Shown here: positions 1-9,630 of the stretch, one piece after another
Layout: each line of letters starts with the position of its first letter
How positions within the stretch are numbered: the first letter of the stretch is position 1
DNA from: a virus
Direction: 5' to 3' (one strand)
IMG/VR virus record: IMGVR_UViG_3300020467_000076
Coordinates: 1-20,384 of that record
DNA: 20,384 nt
The notes under the pieces: model-generated
The model's database searches: none
The model's input: only the letters and a program-made list of their open reading frames with translations
What the model was told of the DNA's origin: nothing
Made by a program: the position numbers and the translations under genes

Positions 1-3000
1 CATCCATTCAAAACTGGTCAGAAGTTAATCTTTAGTAAGAGAGGAACTGCAAACTCTTTAATCGTTGGTGATACTGAACAAGCAGTTAATAACTTCAGTT
101 TACCTAATGTAACTACTGATCAATCCGTTGTTTATGCAATTAATAAGGGTCAAAACTATGTTGGTTTAGTTACTCAGGTTGGTGCTGCAACTACTAGTGA
201 GGGATTATTCTTTAAGGGTAATGAATCAGATGATTATGAATATCTTTTAGAGTCTACTTTTGAACAAGTTACTGGTGATATTGATAAAATCGTATCAACA
301 GTTACTACAAATATTGCAATTGCAAATACAGAGTCTCATAGTTTATCAAATGGTGATGTAGTTTCTTTAAATGTAGTTCCAAATACCGTTGTTGGTGTAG
401 GAAGTACTGCTCCACTTTCATTGATATACAATGAAGATCATGAGATTATATTAGTTAATAGAGTTGGATTTACTTCTGCAGGAATTGACACAACAACAAA
501 TCGTATCACAGTTCCAAGCCATGGATTTAAAACTGGAGATAAAATATTTTATGATGCAGATGAAGATACAAGTTCTGTTGGTGGGTTGCCAATTTCCTCT
601 AGTTACTTTGTTTATGAGTTAAACAGGGATCAATTTAGTGTATCTAAAACTTTAAAAGATGTTCAAGTAGATCCACCATTATTGATTGGTATTTCATCTA
701 CTGGTGCTGTTGACCATACAGTTGCTGCAATTAATCCACAAATAGATGTAATAAAGAATTCTAAGTTAACATTTAATGTTTCTGATTCTTCTCTACTTGG
801 ATATGAATTAAAAGTATTTTATGATAAGGAATTTAAGAATGAATTTATTAGTTCTCAGGATAATAATAATTTCAATGTAAGTGGTGTAGGTACAGTTGGT
901 GTTGGAACTGAATCAACAATATCACTTGCATTTTCAAAAACAACACCTTCTAGGTTGTATTATACATTAGAAAAATCTGGATATATCAGTACAGCAGACA
1001 CTACAATTCCAAATTATTCAGAAATTAATTTTGTTGATAGTGCTTATAGTGGAGATTATAAGATTTTTGGTATAACTTCTGATACATTTAAAGTTTCACC
1101 AAGATCAATTCCAGAACTTCTATCATATAAAGAAGATCAATGCGATACAATTGAATATGCCACAGAATCTAACTCAGTTTCTGGTTCTATAAAAGAGATT
1201 AGAGTAATATCAAAAGGATTTGATTATAAGCAACTTCCAAAATTCTCATCAATTGTTAGTCTTAATGGAAAAAATGCTAATGTTGTAGCATTATCAACTT
1301 CCATAGGTAGAATTAATAGTGTAAGAATCGTTGATTTTGGATATGAATATTCATCAGATAGAACATTAAGTCCTGAAGCATTTGTTTCTCCAGTAGTTAG
1401 AATTGATGATTTAGATAGTATTGTTTCAATAACTGTTACTGATGGTGGTAATGAGTATCTAAGTGCTCCTGATATTATCGTATATGATCCTGAGAGGGAT
1501 GAAATTATTGATGATACTTCATTATTAGCAGAAGTGCCATATCAGACTATATCTGAAGTTAAAGTAATTGCACCAATTCAGGGATTAAATTCAATAAATC
1601 ATAGAATTATTACCATTAACAATTCAAATGGTATTGGAATTAACTCTATGGAGGGTGGTGGTTCAGGTATTGTTACTTGTACCTTAGAAACACCTATTGG
1701 TGGATTTAGAGTTTCTCCATTTGAAACTGGAGATGAAGTATTTGTTGAAGGTGTTGAATTATTTGGTGAAGCAGGTATTGGAACACAGAGTAATGTTTCT
1801 GCTGGTGTTGCTACTGGTGGAGATGGTTATAACTCAGCAAATTATCAGTTTAGATTCTTTAAGGTTCAAGAGTTTGTTAACTCAGATCCAGCAGTATTGA
1901 AATATAGTATAACTGGACTAACAACTAATCCAGGTATTGCAAAAACATTCCAATCTGGATATGCAAATATTGTCAATAAGAGAAATTATCCAATTCTTGA
2001 AGCTGTTCAAGAAAGAGGAGAGTTTATTATAAATGAACCACTACTTGTAGAGGAAAATAATAAATTCATTTCTAAAAATATAAAAATTGCTGACACAAGA
2101 GAAGATTTTATTAAAATTGATGGAACATTTAGACTTAAGGTTGGATATAGAATAAAAGGTGAAACTAGTAATGTTTCTGCAACCATAACATCTATAGTCG
2201 AAAATAAAGCAAGATTTGAAGTTGATTATGCAAATCGTCAAGAGTATGGATGGAATGATGATAGTGGTAAGTTAAATGAAGATATTCAGGTAACTCCAAA
2301 TAATGATTATTTCCAGAATCTTTCATATTCTGTTAAGAGTCCAATAACTTGGGATAATTTTGTTGATCCAGTAAACAGATTAGTACATCCATCTGGACTG
2401 AAGAATTTTGCTGATACATCAATTGAAACTGTTGTTGGAAATGTTGGTGTAGGAACTAGTGTTTCATCAGTACCAGTTATTGTTGTTGATGTTTTAGGTG
2501 AAAGAAGAGTTGATACAATTAACAATTTTGATTTGGCAAAAGATTATGATACTAGAGGAAATAAATCTAAATTTGTTACTTTTGAAAATTTAAAATTAAC
2601 TGATTATACAAAATGTAAGACAAATAGAGTTCTTCTTCATGATGATATTAGTAATAAGTTTTCAAGTAAAGGATTACAAGATTTATTTACAGAAATTGAA
2701 GAAATTGATAGTAATTTTGCAAGATATCTCGTACAGATAGTAGATGCAGACACACAGGATGCTCAGTTGTCCGATATGGTTGTATTAACTACAACAAATG
2801 ATGCTTTCTTGGTAGAAAAGACTACTGATTGGACAAAGTATAAATTGGGTGATTTTGAAGCACTTTCCGATTCATTCCAAAGAAAGACTTTAAACTTCAA
2901 TCCTACTGAGAGATATGATAGAGATCACGATATTAAAGTCTATAAGACAGATTTCACTACTAATAGAATTTCTGATGGAACAAATACTATAGGATCTCTT

Positions 3001-6000
3001 GATTTTAAGGCATCTAATGTTAAAGTTGCTATTGCTGATACTGATAGTAACAATAATGTTTCTGGATTTAATACAACAACTTTAGCACAATTTGATCATA
3101 CTGATTTCAATGGATTCTATGCATCTGTTGTATTACAGGATGATATCACTAAAGATCTTAACTATGGTGAAATTGTTGTAGACTTTGATGGAACCAATCT
3201 TTACTATACAGAATCTTATATTGATACTTTAAATATAAGCTATAGTTCTTCTCAAGTTGGAGTTCTAACTGCTAGATTTGATGCTGGAACAATTTACTTT
3301 GAATGTGAAAATCAAACTAAGAGAGTAATTAATGTAAGTACAAATGTTGTTGGTTTAGGTACTACAACTGCTGGAATTGGAACTTATAGATTTTCAGTTC
3401 CTGGTCAACCTGTAGGTGCAGAAAGAAGTGGTAGATTAGAATCAACATACCATACTGGAACTTCTACACCAATATTAGTTACAAGAACACATAAAGATAT
3501 TGATTCTGCAGTTAAATCTTTTGTCAGAGTATCTAATGAAACTGGTGGTTCTGCTATGCATCAGGTTGTTTCTATTCAAGATGGTTCTGATACAACAACT
3601 ATTCAGTATCCATTTACAGGTGCTACTACTAGTGGTTTAGGTACATTTGGAACTGTTACTGTTGGTGACTATAATGAACTTAATTTCTATCCAGATACTT
3701 CACAAACAACTCTAATTGAAGTTCAGGCATACAATGAAGTTCTTAATACTATTAATGATTTTGCAAATGAACCATTATCCTTAAAATATGGACCTTTAGA
3801 GAAAGCTATAATCTTATCTGCATATGATGGTGTAAATGGAACTAGAGCAAACAAAGTTAATTTTGATTTAACATTTGAAGGAACTCCAATTTACAGTAAG
3901 ATATTTAATCCTGCAGATCTAGTATTAGAACAAACTGGATTTAATATACCAAATCATTTCTTTAACAATAATGAAGAGATTAAGTATATTCCAGGATCTA
4001 CTTTTGTAGGTATTGGATCTACTGCAGTTTCAATTGGTTCAACTGCTAATAATGTTGGTGTTGTTACTGATATACTACCTTCTACATTATTTGTTAAGGC
4101 AATTGATTCTAATAATATAGAACTCTATACTCAAAAAGAATATATCACTTCAGGTCTTCCTGTTAAAATAACTGGAGTTGGTGAAGGTAATGCTCATAAG
4201 TTTGAGATGACTAAGAAGTTATCTAAAACAGTTATTGGTTTAGATGGAATTGTACAGCAACCAATTACATTTACTGCAATTGAACATAATATTGATCAAG
4301 AGGGTGGTATTGGTATTGGAAATTCACAATTTGTTCTTAGTGGAATAAGTTCTGTTCAACCTAGAGATGTGTTGAAGATTGGACCAGAATATATGAAGGT
4401 TGAGCAAATTGGATTCTCAAGTCTTCCTGAAGGAATTATCAATAAAGCAGAAGATGTTGCTCTTGGAATATGTACTCTACCTGTTGTTAAAGTAAGAAGA
4501 GGATCTTTAGGTATTGGAGCAACAGAACACGCAGATGGTGCTGCTGCTAGAGTTCATAGGGGATCATTTAATATTGTTGATAGTACTGCTTGGTTCTTAG
4601 ATCCACCAAAAGGAAATACTAGAGAAAGAAGGAATGAAACTAATCTTCCATATGTAAGAGCAGAATTTAGTGGAAGAACCTTCCTAAGACAAAATTATAC
4701 AACCAATATGGTATTTGATGATATTTCAGATAATTTTACTGGAATAGGAAGAACATATACTATGACAGTTGGTGGTGCTAACACAGAAACTGGTGTTGGT
4801 ATTGGTAATGGAATTCTATTCATCAATGGAGTATTCCAGACACCATTAACAGTTAATAATGCTGGAAATAACTATGAGTTTGAACAGGATACTAATGTTG
4901 GCGTATCAAGTGTAGTATTCACTGGTATTAGCTCAGAAAATGGTCAAATGATGCAATCTGAGTTTGATATTAACCAGAATCAACTTCCAAGAGGTGGTTT
5001 GATAGTTTCTATGGGATCAACACCTGGTCTTGGATACGCTCCTCTAGTTGGTGCTAAAGTTAAAGTTGAATCTTTTGAAAATACAAATAGATTTGCCAAT
5101 AGGTCAATTAATGGTATTGTTGGTTTAGGTACTTCATCTGGTCTTACTATTGGTATTCAAACTGCTGCATACGATAATACAACTGGTATTATTACAGTTA
5201 CTACTAATAAAGTACACGGATTTAGTTTAGGATCTCCCAATACTGTTAAGTTAAAGGGATTAGAATTCAAGTGTCCGACTTATGTTGTTGGTACACCAAC
5301 TACAGGTACATCATATAATCCTGCAACAGGACTTCTAACAATTAAGATTGTCGACCATAATCTTACAACTGGAGATTCAATCAAGATTGATAAAGAAGGA
5401 TTAACCTTTAGTTGTACTTATGGTAGTGGTGGTAATGATTCTTATCCAAGGACTACTGATCCTGCTTATGATAAGTATCTAACTGTTACTGTTGTAGATG
5501 CTGATACATTTACTGTTAATGTTTTACTAGGAATATCACCAACTAATACTGATACTCATACTTTTGTAGGTGCATCTCCTGATTGTATTCGTTCTTTAAA
5601 TTATGTTGGAGTTACAACTTCATTCTTCCAAGATGAAAGATTGAATGCAAAAGATAAAGAAAGAGCATTACAATTAGTTGGTATTGTATCTGAAAGAAGT
5701 TTTGAAGTAAAAGTTGGATTAACCTCCATAGCACATATCTATCATGGTGGTGGATGGGCATATGAATTCTGGAATGATTTAACTATGGGATCTGGTTATC
5801 GTGAACCAGTTGCTATTGGAGTTACCGATATACTATATGACCATAAGTTTGTAAGTTCTGATAATGATTCAGTTACTGCAAATACAGGAACACAATACAC
5901 ACCATCAACTGTTGATTATCATTCAGAAAACGGTGAATTGGTATTGACTGTCGGAACACATAATTTACAGGCAGCAACAGAACACACTCCAGATAGTGTT

Positions 6001-9000
6001 ACTTATAGTGCATCTACTGGTAAGATAACAGTTACAATGGCTGGTCATCCATTTGTTAATGGTGATTTAATTAAAATTAAGGATCATTCTATAGCACTTA
6101 AGTGTGAGATGGATAATTATGGATCTGTTCACAAATATCCTCGTCCTTCAGACCCAATAAGTGGAAAATGGGTTGCTGTTCAGAATAAGACTACAAATAC
6201 CTTCAAAATTGATGTAGGAACATCACCAACAGTAACATTTACACCATCTGATGCTGATTATGATCCTGTAACTGGTTTGATGGAATTACACATCGGATCA
6301 CATACATTAAGACCAGGTACAAGTATTAAAATTGCAACTAATTCTTTAGGATTTACTTGTGATGTTGATAATAACACATCAACTAAGACTTATCCAAGAT
6401 CTTCTGATCCATATAATGATACTGCAATAAAGATTGAATCTGTAACAGATACTACTATTACTGTACAAGTATTATCAGTTCAACCCTCTACAAACACTGC
6501 TCGTCATACATTTGTCAGTGCTGTACCGAATTGTATAAGCACAGGTGGAAATTATACCCATCAGTTCGATTCAGTGGTACCAGGAGGCATTTTAAAGGCA
6601 TCTAATACAGTTACTATTGTAGATAATTCACTAACATTTACTTGTTCTAGAGATAGTCATAGAAGCCCTCATACTTATCCAAGAACAACTGATCCAGCAT
6701 CAGGACAAACATTAGGTGTTGAGAGAATTGCTAATAATAGTTTCACTGTTAATGTTGGTACTGGTGGTGGAGGTGGTAGAGGAGCTATAGTTGAGGCTAA
6801 AGTTGCTACAAATAAACATAAATTTGTAAGTTCTAGTGCAGGTAGTTTTACTATAGGTTCTGGTGGTGTTTTAACACCAACTAATGCTAAGTATAATCCA
6901 GCAACTGGTGAATTAACAGTAATAAAAACTAGTCACGGTGTTGGTGGTGCAACTACAATGACACCTTCAAATGTTTCATATAATGAAATAACAGGTGATC
7001 TAACAATTACTAAAGATAATCATGGATTCGCTCAGTTTGATACAATTCTTATTGAAGATAATTCATTAACATTCACTTGTACTAAAGATGGAAATGTAAC
7101 TAGACATCATTATCCAAGACCTACTGATTATGCTAGTGGAAGATGGTTATTCATTACGAATGCTTCACTTAATGAATTTACAGTTAATGTAAATCCAAAT
7201 CCATCATCAGAAAAATATCCACATACCTTTATACAACCAGCAATAAATGGATGTATTCAGAAATCTAATGAAACTGTCACGATTGCTTCAAATTCATTAG
7301 TGTTTACTTGTGAGCATGATTTACATCAGACTTTACACTCATATCCAAGAACAACTGACCCTGCGTTTGGTGTATCATTACCAGTAGGAAAAGCAACTGC
7401 TGATACTTTTAGAGTAATGGTAGGAAAATCACCTGCAGGAACAGGCGGTGCGTTAGATTTAGTTATTAAAGATCCTGGTGGAAAGTATGTTAACCCAGAA
7501 ATTGAATTCCCAGATCCAATTTATGAAAATGTTCCTATTGTAGGTATTTCTAGATTAGGTGTAGGTAAGACTACAGATACTGGTAATAATCTTCTTATGA
7601 ATATGGCAGTTGGTGCTGCTAGAACTAGTGTTGGTATTGCTAGAAGTATGTTTGAAATTTCAGAATTTGAAATTGCAAGACCAGGACATTCGTTTAAGAT
7701 TGGTGATAAGTTTAAACCACAAGGATTGGTTGTTGATAAGAGATTGCAAAAACCATTACAAGAGTTTGAACTTGAAGTTGTAGAGACATTTAGTGATTTC
7801 TTCTCTGCATGGCAATTCGGTGAATTAGATTTTATTGATAGTATTTCATTGATGCAAACTGGATCTAGAAGAAGATTCCCATTATTCTTCAATGGTCAAT
7901 TATTATCATTTGAAGTTGATGAAGAATCTGCACTATCAGATCAAATAGATTTAAATGCGGTATTGTTGATATTCGTAAATGGAGTTTTACAAACACCTAA
8001 TATTTCATACCAATTTGAAGGTGGAACTACATTTACTTTCACTGAAGCACCAATGGCAAGTGATAAGGTGGATGTATTCTTCTATAAAGGAGAAGAGGGT
8101 GTTGATATTGAGATAGTTGATGTAAATGAAACTATAAAAATTGGAGATGATATTCATATTATTAAACATCCAGATTTCTTAAATCCAAATGTAGAACCAT
8201 TTACAGAGACTCAAGAAAAAGATAGACCAGTTAAATCTATATTGGGATCTGATTTAGTTGAAACAACAGTTTACACTGGTATTGGAATAACAGAATTTTA
8301 TGCTAAACCATTAGATTGGACTAAGCAAAAAACTGATTTCTGGATTAAAGGTGATTTAATTTCAAAAGCAAGAGAACAATTAGAACCCCAGATTTATCCA
8401 ACAGCAAAGATTATTGCAAGTGTAGGATCTACTACAGGATCTACTACAGCAGAAACTGATGGAATATTTGTAGATGATGCCGAATCATTCTTCTATGAAG
8501 AAGCACCATTACATCTTAAAGTAGAAGATAGATATGGAGTTTCTATAGAATCTGTTGACGCATTATTACTACCACCTGCTAACTTTATAGGTGCTGCAAT
8601 TACTGCAATAGTAAGTAATAAGGGTGATATTGAATCATTAGTAATTAATGAAGAAGGTAATGGATATGTTGGTGCTGCTATTACATTATCAATCTCTGCT
8701 CCAATTGGAGTTGGTATTGGAACAACTGAAAGAAATAAGTATGCAGTTACTGGAATTTCAACTTTTGCAGAAGCAAATGCTACAGTAACTGATGGGAAAA
8801 TTACTGGATATAACATAACAAATATTGGTTTAGGTTATACTCATTCCAACCCACCACAAGTTGTGATACCAGATGCATATTATGGATCTGAAAAGATATT
8901 GGAAATAAAGAATGTACAAGGATTTGCAGGTATTATTACTGGTATCTCCACATCAGCAGGAACAAATGGTCATCCATTGGCACTAAGATTTGCTTTCCGT

Positions 9001-9582
9001 GCAGATAAACCAACAACTGACTTGAAAGCAGGACATTATGTTTATATTTCAGATACACCATTTACTGTTGGTGGAGCAAAAACTGATGCTGAATACTTAC
9101 CATTTAATGATGGATCAATTCAACCAAATAATAACAGATTCATTGCTGGTATAGGTGGAGATCCAACTACATCTGTTGATAATAATGATAGTGAGATTAT
9201 TGCAATTGGATCAGGATTTATGGATAACATCTATAAGGTTTCTGAAATTGCATATACATCTGGTGAAAATGGTGAGATTGTTTGTAATATAAAAAATACA
9301 AATGATGTTATTGCTGGATTAGCTGCTACTGGATTCCATGACGCAGGTGGAGTTAATATAGACGAACCAACTAATATTGGTTTGACTACAACTTATGGAA
9401 AAATATCATGGGGTAGATTATATAATGCTACTAGAGCAGATTCACCAATCTCTTTAGATGTTACTGGGTTAACTGTTGATTCTGGATTAAGCACATTCCC
9501 AACAATTCAAAGAAGAAGTTATGCTAGATCTTCTCTGAAAGGTTTGAGGAATACTGGTGCTATTAGGATTCAAATAAGTTAA
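1..9582 (+). CDS. Giant virion structural protein, 5'-truncated by window edge (gp7-position baseplate/tail protein)
   Basis: The frame is open from base 1 to a TAA at 9580-9582, giving 3193 visible residues. The TTG at 421 is not a credible start, because the reading frame continues upstream without a stop and in the same style (for example HSLSNGDVVSLNV just before it). Visible modules, numbered from base 1, are: GG.EY/G.GY beta-type segments near 400-500 and 2860-2960; an RGSLGIG..EH module near 1500; a SGRTFLRQNYTTN..FDD segment near 1555-1583; two INGV.QTP modules near 1608 and 2658; a Cys/YPR repeat array at about 1721-2480; and the C-terminal GLRNTGAIR. Such modules are typical of giant structural proteins of T4-like cyanophages. 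The gene sits immediately before gp8, where T4 has gene 7, so a baseplate wedge or peripheral fibre role is likely. Direct homology to gp7 is not visible. The gene is sure, the structural role likely and the gp7 equivalence a guess. Confidence 0.9.
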   Translation, partial: HPFKTGQKLIFSKRGTANSLIVGDTEQAVNNFSLPNVTTDQSVVYAINKGQNYVGLVTQVGAATTSEGLFFKGNESDDYEYLLESTFEQVTGDIDKIVSTVTTNIAIANTESHSLSNGDVVSLNVVPNTVVGVGSTAPLSLIYNEDHEIILVNRVGFTSAGIDTTTNRITVPSHGFKTGDKIFYDADEDTSSVGGLPISSSYFVYELNRDQFSVSKTLKDVQVDPPLLIGISSTGAVDHTVAAINPQIDVIKNSKLTFNVSDSSLLGYELKVFYDKEFKNEFISSQDNNNFNVSGVGTVGVGTESTISLAFSKTTPSRLYYTLEKSGYISTADTTIPNYSEINFVDSAYSGDYKIFGITSDTFKVSPRSIPELLSYKEDQCDTIEYATESNSVSGSIKEIRVISKGFDYKQLPKFSSIVSLNGKNANVVALSTSIGRINSVRIVDFGYEYSSDRTLSPEAFVSPVVRIDDLDSIVSITVTDGGNEYLSAPDIIVYDPERDEIIDDTSLLAEVPYQTISEVKVIAPIQGLNSINHRIITINNSNGIGINSMEGGGSGIVTCTLETPIGGFRVSPFETGDEVFVEGVELFGEAGIGTQSNVSAGVATGGDGYNSANYQFRFFKVQEFVNSDPAVLKYSITGLTTNPGIAKTFQSGYANIVNKRNYPILEAVQERGEFIINEPLLVEENNKFISKNIKIADTREDFIKIDGTFRLKVGYRIKGETSNVSATITSIVENKARFEVDYANRQEYGWNDDSGKLNEDIQVTPNNDYFQNLSYSVKSPITWDNFVDPVNRLVHPSGLKNFADTSIETVVGNVGVGTSVSSVPVIVVDVLGERRVDTINNFDLAKDYDTRGNKSKFVTFENLKLTDYTKCKTNRVLLHDDISNKFSSKGLQDLFTEIEEIDSNFARYLVQIVDADTQDAQLSDMVVLTTTNDAFLVEKTTDWTKYKLGDFEALSDSFQRKTLNFNPTERYDRDHDIKVYKTDFTTNRISDGTNTIGSLDFKASNVKVAIADTDSNNNVSGFNTTTLAQFDHTDFNGFYASVVLQDDITKDLNYGEIVVDFDGTNLYYTESYIDTLNISYSSSQVGVLTARFDAGTIYFECENQTKRVINVSTNVVGLGTTTAGIGTYRFSVPGQPVGAERSGRLESTYHTGTSTPILVTRTHKDIDSAVKSFVRVSNETGGSAMHQVVSIQDGSDTTTIQYPFTGATTSGLGTFGTVTVGDYNELNFYPDTSQTTLIEVQAYNEVLNTINDFANEPLSLKYGPLEKAIILSAYDGVNGTRANKVNFDLTFEGTPIYSKIFNPADLVLEQTGFNIPNHFFNNNEEIKYIPGSTFVGIGSTAVSIGSTANNVGVVTDILPSTLFVKAIDSNNIELYTQKEYITSGLPVKITGVGEGNAHKFEMTKKLSKTVIGLDGIVQQPITFTAIEHNIDQEGGIGIGNSQFVLSGISSVQPRDVLKIGPEYMKVEQIGFSSLPEGIINKAEDVALGICTLPVVKVRRGSLGIGATEHADGAAARVHRGSFNIVDSTAWFLDPPKGNTRERRNETNLPYVRAEFSGRTFLRQNYTTNMVFDDISDNFTGIGRTYTMTVGGANTETGVGIGNGILFINGVFQTPLTVNNAGNNYEFEQDTNVGVSSVVFTGISSENGQMMQSEFDINQNQLPRGGLIVSMGSTPGLGYAPLVGAKVKVESFENTNRFANRSINGIVGLGTSSGLTIGIQTAAYDNTTGIITVTTNKVHGFSLGSPNTVKLKGLEFKCPTYVVGTPTTGTSYNPATGLLTIKIVDHNLTTGDSIKIDKEGLTFSCTYGSGGNDSYPRTTDPAYDKYLTVTVVDADTFTVNVLLGISPTNTDTHTFVGASPDCIRSLNYVGVTTSFFQDERLNAKDKERALQLVGIVSERSFEVKVGLTSIAHIYHGGGWAYEFWNDLTMGSGYREPVAIGVTDILYDHKFVSSDNDSVTANTGTQYTPSTVDYHSENGELVLTVGTHNLQAATEHTPDSVTYSASTGKITVTMAGHPFVNGDLIKIKDHSIALKCEMDNYGSVHKYPRPSDPISGKWVAVQNKTTNTFKIDVGTSPTVTFTPSDADYDPVTGLMELHIGSHTLRPGTSIKIATNSLGFTCDVDNNTSTKTYPRSSDPYNDTAIKIESVTDTTITVQVLSVQPSTNTARHTFVSAVPNCISTGGNYTHQFDSVVPGGILKASNTVTIVDNSLTFTCSRDSHRSPHTYPRTTDPASGQTLGVERIANNSFTVNVGTGGGGGRGAIVEAKVATNKHKFVSSSAGSFTIGSGGVLTPTNAKYNPATGELTVIKTSHGVGGATTMTPSNVSYNEITGDLTITKDNHGFAQFDTILIEDNSLTFTCTKDGNVTRHHYPRPTDYASGRWLFITNASLNEFTVNVNPNPSSEKYPHTFIQPAINGCIQKSNETVTIASNSLVFTCEHDLHQTLHSYPRTTDPAFGVSLPVGKATADTFRVMVGKSPAGTGGALDLVIKDPGGKYVNPEIEFPDPIYENVPIVGISRLGVGKTTDTGNNLLMNMAVGAARTSVGIARSMFEISEFEIARPGHSFKIGDKFKPQGLVVDKRLQKPLQEFELEVVETFSDFFSAWQFGELDFIDSISLMQTGSRRRFPLFFNGQLLSFEVDEESALSDQIDLNAVLLIFVNGVLQTPNISYQFEGGTTFTFTEAPMASDKVDVFFYKGEEGVDIEIVDVNETIKIGDDIHIIKHPDFLNPNVEPFTETQEKDRPVKSILGSDLVETTVYTGIGITEFYAKPLDWTKQKTDFWIKGDLISKAREQLEPQIYPTAKIIASVGSTTGSTTAETDGIFVDDAESFFYEEAPLHLKVEDRYGVSIESVDALLLPPANFIGAAITAIVSNKGDIESLVINEEGNGYVGAAITLSISAPIGVGIGTTERNKYAVTGISTFAEANATVTDGKITGYNITNIGLGYTHSNPPQVVIPDAYYGSEKILEIKNVQGFAGIITGISTSAGTNGHPLALRFAFRADKPTTDLKAGHYVYISDTPFTVGGAKTDAEYLPFNDGSIQPNNNRFIAGIGGDPTTSVDNNDSEIIAIGSGFMDNIYKVSEIAYTSGENGEIVCNIKNTNDVIAGLAATGFHDAGGVNIDEPTNIGLTTTYGKISWGRLYNATRADSPISLDVTGLTVDSGLSTFPTIQRRSYARSSLKGLRNTGAIRIQIS
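5161..7437 (+). repeat. Intragenic protein repeat array (Y..xTG.LT / L.FTC / YPR..DP units)
   Basis: Six units carry the signature L.F.C followed by YPR(T/P/S)(T/S)D(P/Y). Their YPR codons begin at 5443, 6136, 6391, 6676, 7111 and 7342. A full unit reads roughly: TP....Y...TG.LT....H.L..GD.I.I....L.FTC..D......YPR..DP..G..L.V......TFTVNVG.SP. Three extra, truncated units lie among them: 5161-5280 (stops after LEFKC), about 5899-5985 and about 6874-6960 (both stop after the H.L/H.V part and restart directly as a full unit). Copies 3+4 and 5+6 look like duplicates of a two-unit block. The units are well diverged at DNA level, so this is an old array rather than fresh slippage. Comparable modules occur in large tail proteins of marine phages; the fold and ligand are unknown to me. 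Confidence 0.85.
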
Positions 9583-9596
9583 TCAATAATAACGAC

Positions 9597-9604
9597 TATA
9601 AATA
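9597..9604 (+). promoter_or_regulatory. T4-type late promoter (TATAAATA) for gp8 operon
   Basis: An exact TATAAATA lies in the 48-nt gap between the giant gene and gp8, 26 nt before the gp8 ATG. T4-like phages use this element, read by the gp55-type late sigma with the sliding clamp, for virion genes. I found only two exact copies on the + strand of the window, and both sit at or in the only two gaps longer than 25 nt. That placement is the main support, since composition alone would give a few random copies. Confidence 0.8.
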
Positions 9605-9630
9605 AAGAAAAAAAGTCTTAGTTAATAAAA

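Noticed and set aside
421-423. TTG as the start of the giant structural gene
   Set aside because: The same frame is open back to base 1 and encodes protein of the same style, so the gene begins outside the window.
6580-6585. AGGAGG as an internal ribosome binding site in the giant gene
   Set aside because: No ATG, GTG or TTG in frame at a normal distance; the following codons are within a repeat unit.
7521-7892. Reverse-strand open frame of about 120 codons (and others near 8493-8816 and 16977-17366)
   Set aside because: They lie opposite well-supported + strand genes, have Ser/Pro/Ile-rich composition typical of antisense reading of Gly/Thr/Asp-rich genes, and show no family resemblance.
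9594-9618. GACT...AGTC pairing around the first late promoter as a terminator or operator
   Set aside because: Only four base pairs with a long A-rich loop that contains the promoter; not convincing structure.
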